Positions 1 to 5,934 of a stretch of DNA of 7,050 nt are shown piece after piece (within the stretch, counting starts at the first letter, position 1; every line of letters begins with the position of its first letter). The notes beneath the pieces were generated by a model that was not told where the DNA came from, did no database searches, and saw nothing but the letters and a program-made list of their open reading frames with translations. The stretch is from Bacteroidales bacterium UBA1458 (GTDB taxonomy: Bacteria; Bacteroidota; Bacteroidia; Bacteroidales; VadinHA17), in assembly GCA_002325785.1 (NCBI GenBank), contig DCSU01000025.1:7685-14734 (forward strand), written 5' to 3'. The translations under genes and the position numbers were made by a program.

Positions 1-431
1 AGGTCAAGAATTTTCTGCTGCTCGGCAAGAATACCGTCCAGGTTTTTATGGCTCTGTTCCCTTATAAGAACCTCAACATGATCAAAAAATGAATTGACTG
101 ACTCATTGAGTTCATGCAGGTCTTTCACCTGTTCAGGAATGATTGAGGGATGATTATTGTCGAGATGATCATAAATCGGGCCGGCAATGTAATCAAGGCA
201 ATGCGCAATCTCCCTCAGGTAGTCAAGTATCTGCACATAGTATGGGCCAGTCTCGATAAATTCCTCCTCAAGTTTTCTCAGGGTGGGGTAAAGATTGTAT
301 TTCAGTTCCTTCGTCCTCTGGTTCAGTTCATCTACATTCTTCTTGACCTTCTTCATTTTCTTGAAGTCTTCCTTGATCAGGTTAAGAACGCTGGAGAAAT
401 AGAGCTTCCTGACTGATACAACCACATCCAT
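1..431 (-). CDS. PhoU-like (DUF47-type) C-terminal domain of the PiT transporter, out of frame and cut by the window edge
   Basis: This minus-strand frame is open from the last in-frame stop (in the region 455-460) through the left edge, so it has no visible end. From the ATG at 429-431 it gives 143 residues. It is a charged, helical, coiled-coil-like sequence: MDVVVSVRKLYFSSVLN at 1-17, a Lys-rich helix at about 20-45, FIETGPYYVQILDYLREIAH at 58-77, and DHLDNNHPSI at 88-97. The ETG-YYVQxLDYLREIAH pattern is what I know from the cytoplasmic tail of long Bacteroidota PiT proteins, which resembles PhoU/DUF47. Removing one T from the TTT at 447-449 fuses it to the membrane part as LSECNTSIMDVV, which reads as natural sequence. 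The domain probably regulates phosphate transport. It could be translated separately from the ATG at 431, overlapping the upstream frame by 50 bases, but no ribosome binding site is visible there. Confidence 0.8.
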   Translation of the reverse strand, partial: MDVVVSVRKLYFSSVLNLIKEDFKKMKKVKKNVDELNQRTKELKYNLYPTLRKLEEEFIETGPYYVQILDYLREIAHCLDYIAGPIYDHLDNNHPSIIPEQVKDLHELNESVNSFFDHVEVLIREQSHKNLDGILAEQQKILD

Positions 432-2082
432 GATTGATGTGTTGCATTTCTGACAGGATGTTCAGGCCGTTCAGCGTGAGCTTTTCATCAATATCATCCT
501 TCTTTGAGAGAATGCTTATTTTTTTTCTGTGTCTTATTCCTGACCAAATCATTACAAAGAGGGCAATTGCCAACCCTGCCATGGCAGCGATAATTCCTCC
601 CCAGTTGATGACCAGGGCTATGAGAAATGCCATAGAGAAGGCAATAATCGCTGTAAAGAACCATCCGCCGATAATTGTGACCACCCCCGTAATCCGGTAA
701 ACTGCACTTTCCCTGCCCCAGGCCCTGTCAGCCAGGGCTGACCCCATGGCAACCATGAATGTCACATAAGTGGTGGAAAGCGGGAGTTTCAGTGAGGTGC
801 CAAGTGCGATAAGGCTACTTGCCACGAACATGTTTACAGACCCTCTGAGGAGATCAAAGGAAGACACATCTTCAGGGTTTTTAAACTGGTTTTTATAGGA
901 GATAAAGTCAAACCTCTTTTCGAGGAATTGAGTAACCCTGTCAGGGACCAAATTGCTCATGAATTTTGAGAACCCGACCGAGTGTCTTACTACCGACCTT
1001 GATAACCGGGTTGATGAAAATCTTTCGGATCCTGCCCCCTGCCGGGAAAGATTTACCTCGGTCTCGGTAACAGTACGTGCTTTCTTTGAAAGAAAGAGAG
1101 TCAAAACCATTACAAGTCCGGCTGCGAGAAGGAAAATAGTAGGGGTTTTTACAGGTTCACTCAGGGAACCCATCAGCATAGTGTCAGGACTGAAAGAAGG
1201 ATTACCTGCTAGCTCGCGGTAAGATTCCAATCCTGCGAGGGGTACGCCGATAAAATTGACAAGGTCGTTACCAGCAAACGCCATTGCCAGTGAAAAGGTA
1301 CCGATCAGCACGATTATCCTGAGTATGTTCACCTTAAAGAGTGAAATCATTAACTGAAGGATAGCGGTGATGCCTATAAAGGAATAGAGAAGAAGATTAA
1401 GGGTATGGTGTTCAATCCATTCAATTGCTTCAGGAGTCAGAAAAGAAGCACCTTTGGCTCCCTTTACCAGTAAGAAATAGATAATGGCAGTGATTGCGAT
1501 GCCTCCCCAGAGCGCACCGAAATACTTCATATACCTTTTATAGTCGAAGGAGAATACAAGTCGGGTAATGAACTGAATTACCGTTCCGAAAGCAAATGCA
1601 ATAACTACAGAGAAAAGGATCCCGAATATAATGGCAAGGGCTTTGGCAGTATTGATGTATTTGCCAATGTCTGAAAAATTGTCGGTTGAGTTGGAGATCT
1701 TGATAAGGGAAATTGCCACGGCTGCACCAAGCAATTCAAAAACAATTGAAACGGTTGTGGATGTGGGGAAACCATAGGAATTGAATGTATCCAGGAGAAT
1801 TACATCTGTTATCATGACCGCAAGGAAGATGATCATGATTTCAGAGAAATAGAACTGGCCGGGATGAAAAATCCCCGACCTCGCAATCTCCATCATGCCG
1901 CTTGAAAAAGTTGAGCCAACCATAACACCCAGTGCGGCAATTGTCAAAATTACTTTTAATGGAGCAGCCTTGGATCCGACGGAAGAGTTGATAAAGTTGA
2001 CGGCATCATTGGATACCCCGACGACCAGATCGGAAACAGCCAGAATAAGAAGGGCAATTACAATTATCAGATAAACATCCAC
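382..2082 (-). CDS. pit: PiT-family inorganic phosphate transporter, membrane part (frame broken near its C-terminus)
   Basis: This protein likely imports inorganic phosphate across the inner membrane by coupling to a cation gradient, as known for the PiT/PHO4 family. The sequence shows the two family repeats. The first has GVSNDAVNFINS at residues 22-33 and FPTSTTVS at 105-112. The second has AGNDLVNFIGVPLAG at 270-284 and LPLSTTYVTF at 433-442. About 12 hydrophobic segments are visible, with a long polar cytoplasmic loop at about 333-410, which is usual for the long Bacteroidota form. Translation starts at a GTG (2080-2082); an in-frame TAA lies seven codons upstream and the next Met is at residue 54, and the start matches my memory of family N-termini. 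The reading frame stops at 382 after 566 residues, but the last ~20 residues look like out-of-frame sequence. The PhoU-like domain expected next lies in another frame (positions 1-431). The gene is divergent from the ABC importer operon and has a recognisable promoter at 2203-2233. Confidence 0.9.
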   Translation of the reverse strand: MDVYLIIVIALLILAVSDLVVGVSNDAVNFINSSVGSKAAPLKVILTIAALGVMVGSTFSSGMMEIARSGIFHPGQFYFSEIMIIFLAVMITDVILLDTFNSYGFPTSTTVSIVFELLGAAVAISLIKISNSTDNFSDIGKYINTAKALAIIFGILFSVVIAFAFGTVIQFITRLVFSFDYKRYMKYFGALWGGIAITAIIYFLLVKGAKGASFLTPEAIEWIEHHTLNLLLYSFIGITAILQLMISLFKVNILRIIVLIGTFSLAMAFAGNDLVNFIGVPLAGLESYRELAGNPSFSPDTMLMGSLSEPVKTPTIFLLAAGLVMVLTLFLSKKARTVTETEVNLSRQGAGSERFSSTRLSRSVVRHSVGFSKFMSNLVPDRVTQFLEKRFDFISYKNQFKNPEDVSSFDLLRGSVNMFVASSLIALGTSLKLPLSTTYVTFMVAMGSALADRAWGRESAVYRITGVVTIIGGWFFTAIIAFSMAFLIALVINWGGIIAAMAGLAIALFVMIWSGIRHRKKISILSKKDDIDEKLTLNGLNILSEMQHINHGCGCISQEALFLQRS

Positions 2083-2202
2083 TGAATTAGAATTATAAAT
2101 TATTGACTGGAGAGGAAGTGAAATTTCCTGTCCCAGTTTTATAACTCATTATTTTAATTTTAATTCTCAATCGTTTATACTATTTGTTGAGTTTTGCAGC
2201 TT

Positions 2203-2233
2203 CAAAATTAGTCCAATTATGAAGAAGTTCAAA
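2203..2233 (-). promoter_or_regulatory. Bacteroidota-type promoter for the phosphate transporter gene
   Basis: On the minus strand a -33 element TTTG (2233 down to 2230) is followed by exactly 19 bases and then TAATTTTG (2210 down to 2203). This is an exact match to the known Bacteroidota primary sigma factor form TTTG-N19 to 21-TAnnTTTG. Transcription would start roughly at 2196, leaving an untranslated leader of about 115 bases before the GTG start at 2082. The assignment to the transporter is an inference from orientation, as it is the only gene in that direction. Confidence 0.65.
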
Positions 2234-2242
2234 GAAATCGAC

Positions 2243-2262
2243 CTGTTACATTTTTGTTACAG
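2243..2262. promoter_or_regulatory. Candidate Pho-box-like operator: heptamer direct repeat in 11-bp phase
   Basis: The plus strand carries TGTTACA (2244-2250), a TTTT spacer, and a second TGTTACA (2255-2261). Two 7-bp units with a 4-bp AT-rich spacer is the architecture of PhoB-type Pho boxes, whose E. coli unit is CTGTCAT; here the first unit with its flanking C reads CTGTTAC. The site lies about 10 bases upstream of the -33 element of the transporter promoter, centred near -55, a usual place for a response-regulator activator. The outer bases also form an imperfect dyad (CTGTtAC/GTtACAG), so a dimeric regulator of another family remains possible. The link to phosphate control is an inference from layout and neighbour. 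Confidence 0.45.
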
Positions 2263-2409
2263 TGGCTTAACTAGGGCATGAAACAATGCCGCCATTGTCA
2301 GGAATAGAATTGCCGTGGGGAACCGCCGTTAATAAACATTTGCTTATATTTATAACCTTCGCAGTGGCATGGTATCTTACAATGACGCGTTTAACAAACA
2401 GAGAGATTT

Positions 2410-3516
2410 ATGATAAAACGGAGGGGTAGTATTGCTGCATGCATATGGTTATTTCAAATGGCCCTGCTTGTCTGCTGTTCATCGGAAAAGTCAGACAGGC
2501 AGCAGGGACGGTTTATCACTGACTATACGGGACGTTCAGTTAATATACCTGACACCGTTAACAGTGTTATTGCCCTCAGGTCCGGTACCATGAGGCTCCT
2601 GGCCTACATGGGGGTGACTGACAGGGTAAGCCATATTGAGGGAAGTGAACAGAAGCGTAATGTACCCTACCTGATTGCCAATCCTCACCTGCGTGGTCTC
2701 CCGGTCATTGGAGCTGGAAACCATTACGACACAGAGTTGCTGGCTGCTGCCGCCACTGATCTTATTGTTGCCACATTCATGTCACCGCAGGAGGCGGACA
2801 GGCTGCAGCGCCTCATCCGCAAGCCGGTTGTGCTGCTGAATTATGGCGACCTGGGAGAAGGACGCGATGATCTCTTCAGCACTCTAACGCTTCTGGGTGA
2901 TATATTTCACCTTGAAAAGAGAGCCGACTCATTGACGGGATATATTAGAGCGACAATTGATGAGTGTGCATCAAGGGCCTCGCGTGCCACCGAAAAGCCA
3001 CGGAAGGCCTATGTGGGAGGGGTGGCCTATAACGGGGCTCACGGGCTGACATCAACCGAAACCGATTACCCGCCTTTCATGATGCTGTCGGTATCCAATG
3101 CCGCCGTTGTGCCTGACTCGCGAAAAAATAGTGAAGGACCCGGCCATGAGGTTCTATTTATTGAAGCCGAACAGCTCATCGAGTGGGACCCTGAGGTCAT
3201 CTTCCTTGATGCCGCAGGCCGCCAGATATGGGAGGAGGAGATAGCATCAGGGATAATGCAGACCTCTCTTGCTGCCCTCCGTACAGGAGAGGTTTACACG
3301 GTGCTCCCATACAACTGGAACAGTATCAATTTCGAGAATCTGCTTTGCAATGTGTGGTATGTCGGTTCAGTGATGATGCCCTCGGCTTTTGGCGATGTTG
3401 ATGTTGCAGGGAAGAGCAGGGAGGTCTACAAGCTGTTTTATGGTACCGATATATATGACCAGGTGTACGATTATTATAAACCTTTCAGCCAGATGAGAAA
3501 CGATAACCGGGAATGA
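2410..3516 (+). CDS. ABC importer substrate-binding lipoprotein (BtuF/FepB/FhuD superfamily)
   Basis: This is the periplasmic binding component of a metal-chelate importer (iron siderophore, haem, corrinoid or similar; the ligand is not settled). The N-terminus has KRR, a hydrophobic stretch at about 7-21, and Cys22-Cys23 followed by SSEKSD, so it is probably a lipoprotein, although the residue before either Cys is not the usual small one. The mature part starts with TDYTGRSVNIPDTVNSVIAL (37-56), the classic opening of this fold. ELLAAAATDLIVA follows at 109-121 and LIEWDPEVIFLD at 256-267. A distinctive segment, YVGGVAYNGAHG at 201-212 and DYPPF at 219-223, is not something I associate with E. 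coli BtuF and suggests a different ligand subgroup. At 368 residues it is longer than BtuF. The ATG at 2410 is the first start after an in-frame TAA at 2392-2394, with a weak GAGAG at 2401-2405. It overlaps the permease gene by ATGA. Confidence 0.88.
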   Translation: MIKRRGSIAACIWLFQMALLVCCSSEKSDRQQGRFITDYTGRSVNIPDTVNSVIALRSGTMRLLAYMGVTDRVSHIEGSEQKRNVPYLIANPHLRGLPVIGAGNHYDTELLAAAATDLIVATFMSPQEADRLQRLIRKPVVLLNYGDLGEGRDDLFSTLTLLGDIFHLEKRADSLTGYIRATIDECASRASRATEKPRKAYVGGVAYNGAHGLTSTETDYPPFMMLSVSNAAVVPDSRKNSEGPGHEVLFIEAEQLIEWDPEVIFLDAAGRQIWEEEIASGIMQTSLAALRTGEVYTVLPYNWNSINFENLLCNVWYVGSVMMPSAFGDVDVAGKSREVYKLFYGTDIYDQVYDYYKPFSQMRNDNRE

Positions 3517-4589
3517 GCAGGGAGCTTGAGTTGGAAAAGCAGTATATCCGTTTCACGGATCGTAAGGGCAGGTTCCTCTGGCTGCTAGCTTTGGCGACTC
3601 TGCTCCTGGGAGTGCTGGGCCTGGCACTCGGCCCAAGCAGCATCAGCCTCAATGACCTCGCAGCACTTTTTACCTCAGGAGGAGATGAGCTTCATCGGGG
3701 GATAGTGATGCAGATCAGGTTGCCGAGGGTGCTGGCTGGCATAGTGAGCGGAATCGCCCTGTCGGTAAGCGGGGTGGTGATGCAGAGCGTGCTCCGTAAC
3801 CCGCTGGGGTCACCCTTTACTCTTGGCATAAGCAATGCAGCAGCCTTTGGCGCTGCCGTTGCAGTAATTGTATTTGGCGCCGGCAGCATGCATAGCAGCA
3901 GCAGTGATGCAGTCATGATAGCAAATCCCTATGTCGTCACCCTCTCTGCCTTCTTCTGGTCACTGATCGCCTGTTTCCTGATTTTGCTGGTGGCTAAGCA
4001 CAAGGGGGCGACACCCGAAAACATGATACTGACAGGCATCATTGCCAGCTCCCTTTTTACAGCGCTCACCACGGCCATTCAATATCTGGCCGATGATGTA
4101 CAGCTTGCCGCCATTGTCTTCTGGACCTTCGGCGACCTGAGCAAGGGAGGTTGGCACGAGCTGTTATTGCAGGTCATCATCCTGCTTCCGGTGATGATCT
4201 ATTTTTACCGCAACAGATGGAACTACAACGCCCTTGATGCCGGTGACGAGACGGCCCGCAGCCTGGGGGTTAATATCGGGCGACTGCGGCTTACGGGAAT
4301 GATTCTTGCATCACTGGCAACCGCAGCTGTGGTATCGTTCTATGGTATCATTGCCTTTGTAGGGCTGGTGGTGCCGCATATGGTCAGGCGGGTGATAGGC
4401 AGCGATGAGCGTTTTCTCATCCCGGGCGCTGCCCTTGCCGGGGCTGCCTTTATGGTTGGATGTGATATAGTGGCCCGGACAGTGATCGCACCCATGGTGT
4501 TGCCTGTAGGGATACTGACATCGGTCATTGGCGCGCCGCTGTTTATACTGCTGCTGATAAAGGGGAGGGGAGGAGCACAATGGAAATGA
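3513..4589 (+). CDS. ABC importer permease, FecCD/BtuC family
   Basis: This is the inner-membrane channel subunit of the importer; in this family a homodimer passes the metal chelate inward. Family motifs are in order: QIRLPRVLAGIVSG at 67-80, MQSVLRNPLGSPFTLG at 90-105, and the ATPase-contacting segment ETARSLGVNIGRLRL at 246-260. Then come GIIAFVGLVVPHMVR at 278-292 and PVGILTSVIGAPLFILLL at 331-348. About nine or ten hydrophobic segments are visible, against ten known for BtuC, and 358 residues is a normal length. The start ATG overlaps the stop of the binding-protein gene (ATGA, 3513-3516), and the end overlaps the ATPase gene by 10 bases, so the three genes are probably translationally coupled. 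No residue seems to be missing. The sequence alone does not tell whether the substrate is iron-siderophore, haem or cobalamin. Confidence 0.93.
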   Translation: MSRELELEKQYIRFTDRKGRFLWLLALATLLLGVLGLALGPSSISLNDLAALFTSGGDELHRGIVMQIRLPRVLAGIVSGIALSVSGVVMQSVLRNPLGSPFTLGISNAAAFGAAVAVIVFGAGSMHSSSSDAVMIANPYVVTLSAFFWSLIACFLILLVAKHKGATPENMILTGIIASSLFTALTTAIQYLADDVQLAAIVFWTFGDLSKGGWHELLLQVIILLPVMIYFYRNRWNYNALDAGDETARSLGVNIGRLRLTGMILASLATAAVVSFYGIIAFVGLVVPHMVRRVIGSDERFLIPGAALAGAAFMVGCDIVARTVIAPMVLPVGILTSVIGAPLFILLLIKGRGGAQWK

Positions 4590-5344
4590 TAAGACTCTCC
4601 GGGGTGCAATTTGCCTATAACGGCTTCCCGGTAATAAAGGGCATCACCCACAGCTTTGCAAAGGGCTCTTTCACGGCACTGCTCGGTCCCAACGGATCGG
4701 GCAAGAGCACTCTCCTCAGGCTCATCAACGGTATCCTTATGCCGCAGTCGGGCGAGGCGGCTGTGATGGATCGTCACACCGGTAGTTACAGCGCGAGGGA
4801 GATGGCAAGGCACATGGCATACGTGCCCCAGACACAGTATAATACCTTTCCGGCTACGGTGTTCGACACCGTCCTGCTGGGCCGCAATCCCTACATCAGC
4901 TGGTCGCCCGCAAAGGATGACCGCAGGATCACGGCAGAGATACTGGTTAAACTCGGACTTGATGACATCGCGCTTAAGGATATCAATCAGCTCAGCGGCG
5001 GACAGCGTCAGCAGGTCTTCATTGCCAGGGCGCTGGCACAACAGCCCTCAGTGATGCTCCTCGATGAGCCGACGGCTAACCTTGATCTCAGGCACCAGCA
5101 TGAGATACTGCGCCTCCTGAAGGAGCTCTCCGAAAGCGGCATCACCGTGCTGGCGGCCATCCACGATCTCAACCTTGCGCTCAAATACTGTAATGAATTC
5201 ATGATACTTGACAACGGTCAGGTGAGGGCCGAAGGCGGGACTGAGATATTTGACGAAAAGCTGATTGAGGAGGTATACAGAGTCAGGATAAAAATTTTCA
5301 GGGATGGAGGAGAAATGTTTATTTTACCTGTCGAACCTGTTTAG
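4580..5344 (+). CDS. ABC importer ATP-binding protein (FepC/FhuC/BtuD family)
   Basis: This is the cytoplasmic ATPase that powers the metal-chelate importer. All catalytic motifs are intact: Walker A GPNGSGKST at 36-44, the Q-loop in YVPQ at 81-84, the ABC signature LSGGQRQQ at 138-145, Walker B VMLLDEPTANLD at 158-169, and the switch His in AAIHDLN at 192-198. The phrase VLLGRNPY at 98-105 is typical of the FepC/FhuC subgroup (established family knowledge). At 254 residues it has the usual length. Two starts are possible. ATG 4580 has AGGAG (4571-4575) four bases upstream and overlaps the permease by 10 bases. ATG 4586, two codons on, would give an ATGA overlap with AGGAG ten bases upstream. 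I kept the first; the choice alters only two residues. Confidence 0.94.
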   Translation: MEMIRLSGVQFAYNGFPVIKGITHSFAKGSFTALLGPNGSGKSTLLRLINGILMPQSGEAAVMDRHTGSYSAREMARHMAYVPQTQYNTFPATVFDTVLLGRNPYISWSPAKDDRRITAEILVKLGLDDIALKDINQLSGGQRQQVFIARALAQQPSVMLLDEPTANLDLRHQHEILRLLKELSESGITVLAAIHDLNLALKYCNEFMILDNGQVRAEGGTEIFDEKLIEEVYRVRIKIFRDGGEMFILPVEPV

Positions 5345-5362
5345 CAATCAAATAATGATATT

Positions 5363-5749
5363 ATGGACTTAAGGATTGAGTTTATAGGTTTTGTACATAA
5401 CCGTTGGGATAAGGCAGAACCACAGGATTCAGACAGGATGAAAGAGAGTGTCTCGACGATTGAGGTGAGGGAGGAGTATGCCGATGCCCTGTTCAGGATT
5501 GAAAAGTACAGTGAGCTGAATATCCTTTTTTACTTTGACCGCTCCGAGGGGTATGAGCTTCGCACAGTCACGCGCTCTGGCGAGGTGAGAGGTGTCTTTG
5601 CATGCTGCACTCCACGCAGGCCAAGCATGATTGGACTGACCACCGTTAAACTTCTGGGTGTCGACGGCAATGTTCTGACAGTAACAGGCCTTGATGCGCT
5701 GAATAACACCCCGGTGCTTGATATTAAACCGGTAATAAGCCGCCTGTGA
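5363..5749 (+). CDS. tsaA: Small TsaA/TrmO-family protein (putative SAM-dependent tRNA t6A37 methyltransferase fold)
   Basis: The protein has 128 residues and is a compact member of the TsaA/TrmO (UPF0066) family. Characterised members use S-adenosylmethionine to N6-methylate t6A37 in threonine tRNAs. Visible family features are the opening IEFIGFVHN (5-13), LNILFYFDR (52-60), the arginine-rich CTPRRPSMIGLTTVKLLGVD (82-101), and GLDALNNTPVLDIKPVI (109-125). The usual RRPNPIG is here RRPSMIG, so the Asn has become Ser, and two Cys (81-82) precede it. It lacks the C-terminal extension that makes the E. coli protein about 235 residues long. It starts 18 bases after the ATPase stop, so it is almost surely in the importer operon. 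This placement raises the possibility of a role tied to the imported ligand rather than tRNA, which is inference. Family assignment is firm and function is open. Confidence 0.8.
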   Translation: MDLRIEFIGFVHNRWDKAEPQDSDRMKESVSTIEVREEYADALFRIEKYSELNILFYFDRSEGYELRTVTRSGEVRGVFACCTPRRPSMIGLTTVKLLGVDGNVLTVTGLDALNNTPVLDIKPVISRL

Positions 5750-5934
5750 CCGGGCTGGCCGGGGAAAAAATGTCATCGTTGGACTCCGTGTGCCTTTACT
5801 TCAGGTTCCGGAAAAGATGACGCCGGATATTTTATGACAGGCTAACGGTAAATTTGAAAAATTGATAAATTTGCCCTGCCTGATTCACCCTGTTCATGGG
5901 GCATTGTTGAAGAGGACAAAAAAAAATAAACGTG
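5750..5934. other. Intergenic spacer between the importer operon and the sugar kinase gene
   Basis: This spacer of 185 bases has no open frame worth calling. Just after the operon there is CCGG-gctgg-CCGG followed by a run of A (about 5751-5769). Further on is a 5-bp stem TCCGG/CCGGA (5807-5811 with 5823-5827, 11-base loop) followed by TATTTTAT. The second could act as a weak terminator but neither is strong. The right part holds two TAAATTTG octamers, listed separately. An A-rich stretch (about 5918-5928) lies directly ahead of the kinase start, which is common in Bacteroidota leaders. Confidence 0.5.
5849..5873 (+). promoter_or_regulatory. Two TAAATTTG octamers, candidate -7 elements for the sugar kinase gene
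   Basis: TAAATTTG occurs at 5849-5856 and again at 5866-5873, 17 bases apart. Each matches the Bacteroidota -7 form TAnnTTTG exactly. No TTTG sits 19-21 bases upstream of either copy, so the -33 half is missing and the call is tentative. If the second copy is used, transcription would begin near 5880, giving a leader of about 55 bases. The repeat might instead be a regulator site. Confidence 0.35.

Larger units (their letters stand above)
2083..2409. other. Divergent intergenic control region between the phosphate transporter and the ABC importer operon
   Basis: This AT-rich stretch of 327 bases has no gene. Its left half holds the minus-strand promoter and the heptamer repeat listed separately. 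The right half, which should hold the promoter of the importer operon, shows only weak signals. These are TAGAATTG (2305-2312) and TATATTTA (2345-2352), each one base off TAnnTTTG but with no TTTG at the right distance. There is also a short hairpin GGCAT-gaaaca-ATGCC (2275-2290) and a small dyad TTATA-tt-TATAA (2344-2355). I looked for a cobalamin riboswitch, which often precedes B12 import genes in this phylum, and did not find its core motifs. Confidence 0.6.

Noticed and set aside
150..416. Plus-strand open frame of 88 codons
   Set aside because: It lies opposite the PhoU-like domain, which has clear family-like sequence on the minus strand; the plus-strand product shows no recognisable pattern.
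440..455. Programmed ribosomal frameshift at the PiT-PhoU junction
   Set aside because: There is no slippery heptamer, no adjacent Shine-Dalgarno-like stimulator, and no obvious downstream hairpin; a simple one-base insertion or sequencing error explains it better.
2260..2409. Possible cobalamin riboswitch in the leader of the importer operon
   Set aside because: The conserved core pieces (GGGAA with GGTGAAAATCC, and the AGYCNGGAGACC-type B12 box) are not present on the plus strand. The only hint, two copies of CAGTGGC (2260-2266 and 2362-2368), is in the wrong orientation for the conserved GCCACTG.
4340..5041. Minus-strand open frame of 233 codons across the permease-ATPase junction
   Set aside because: It is antisense to two genes with complete family motifs, and its own product is low in hydrophobic pattern and rich in Arg, His and Cys as expected for a shadow frame.
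5751..5769. CCGG-gctgg-CCGG followed by A residues as a terminator
   Set aside because: The stem is only four base pairs and the tail is A-rich, not T-rich, on the plus strand, so it does not fit an intrinsic terminator for the operon.
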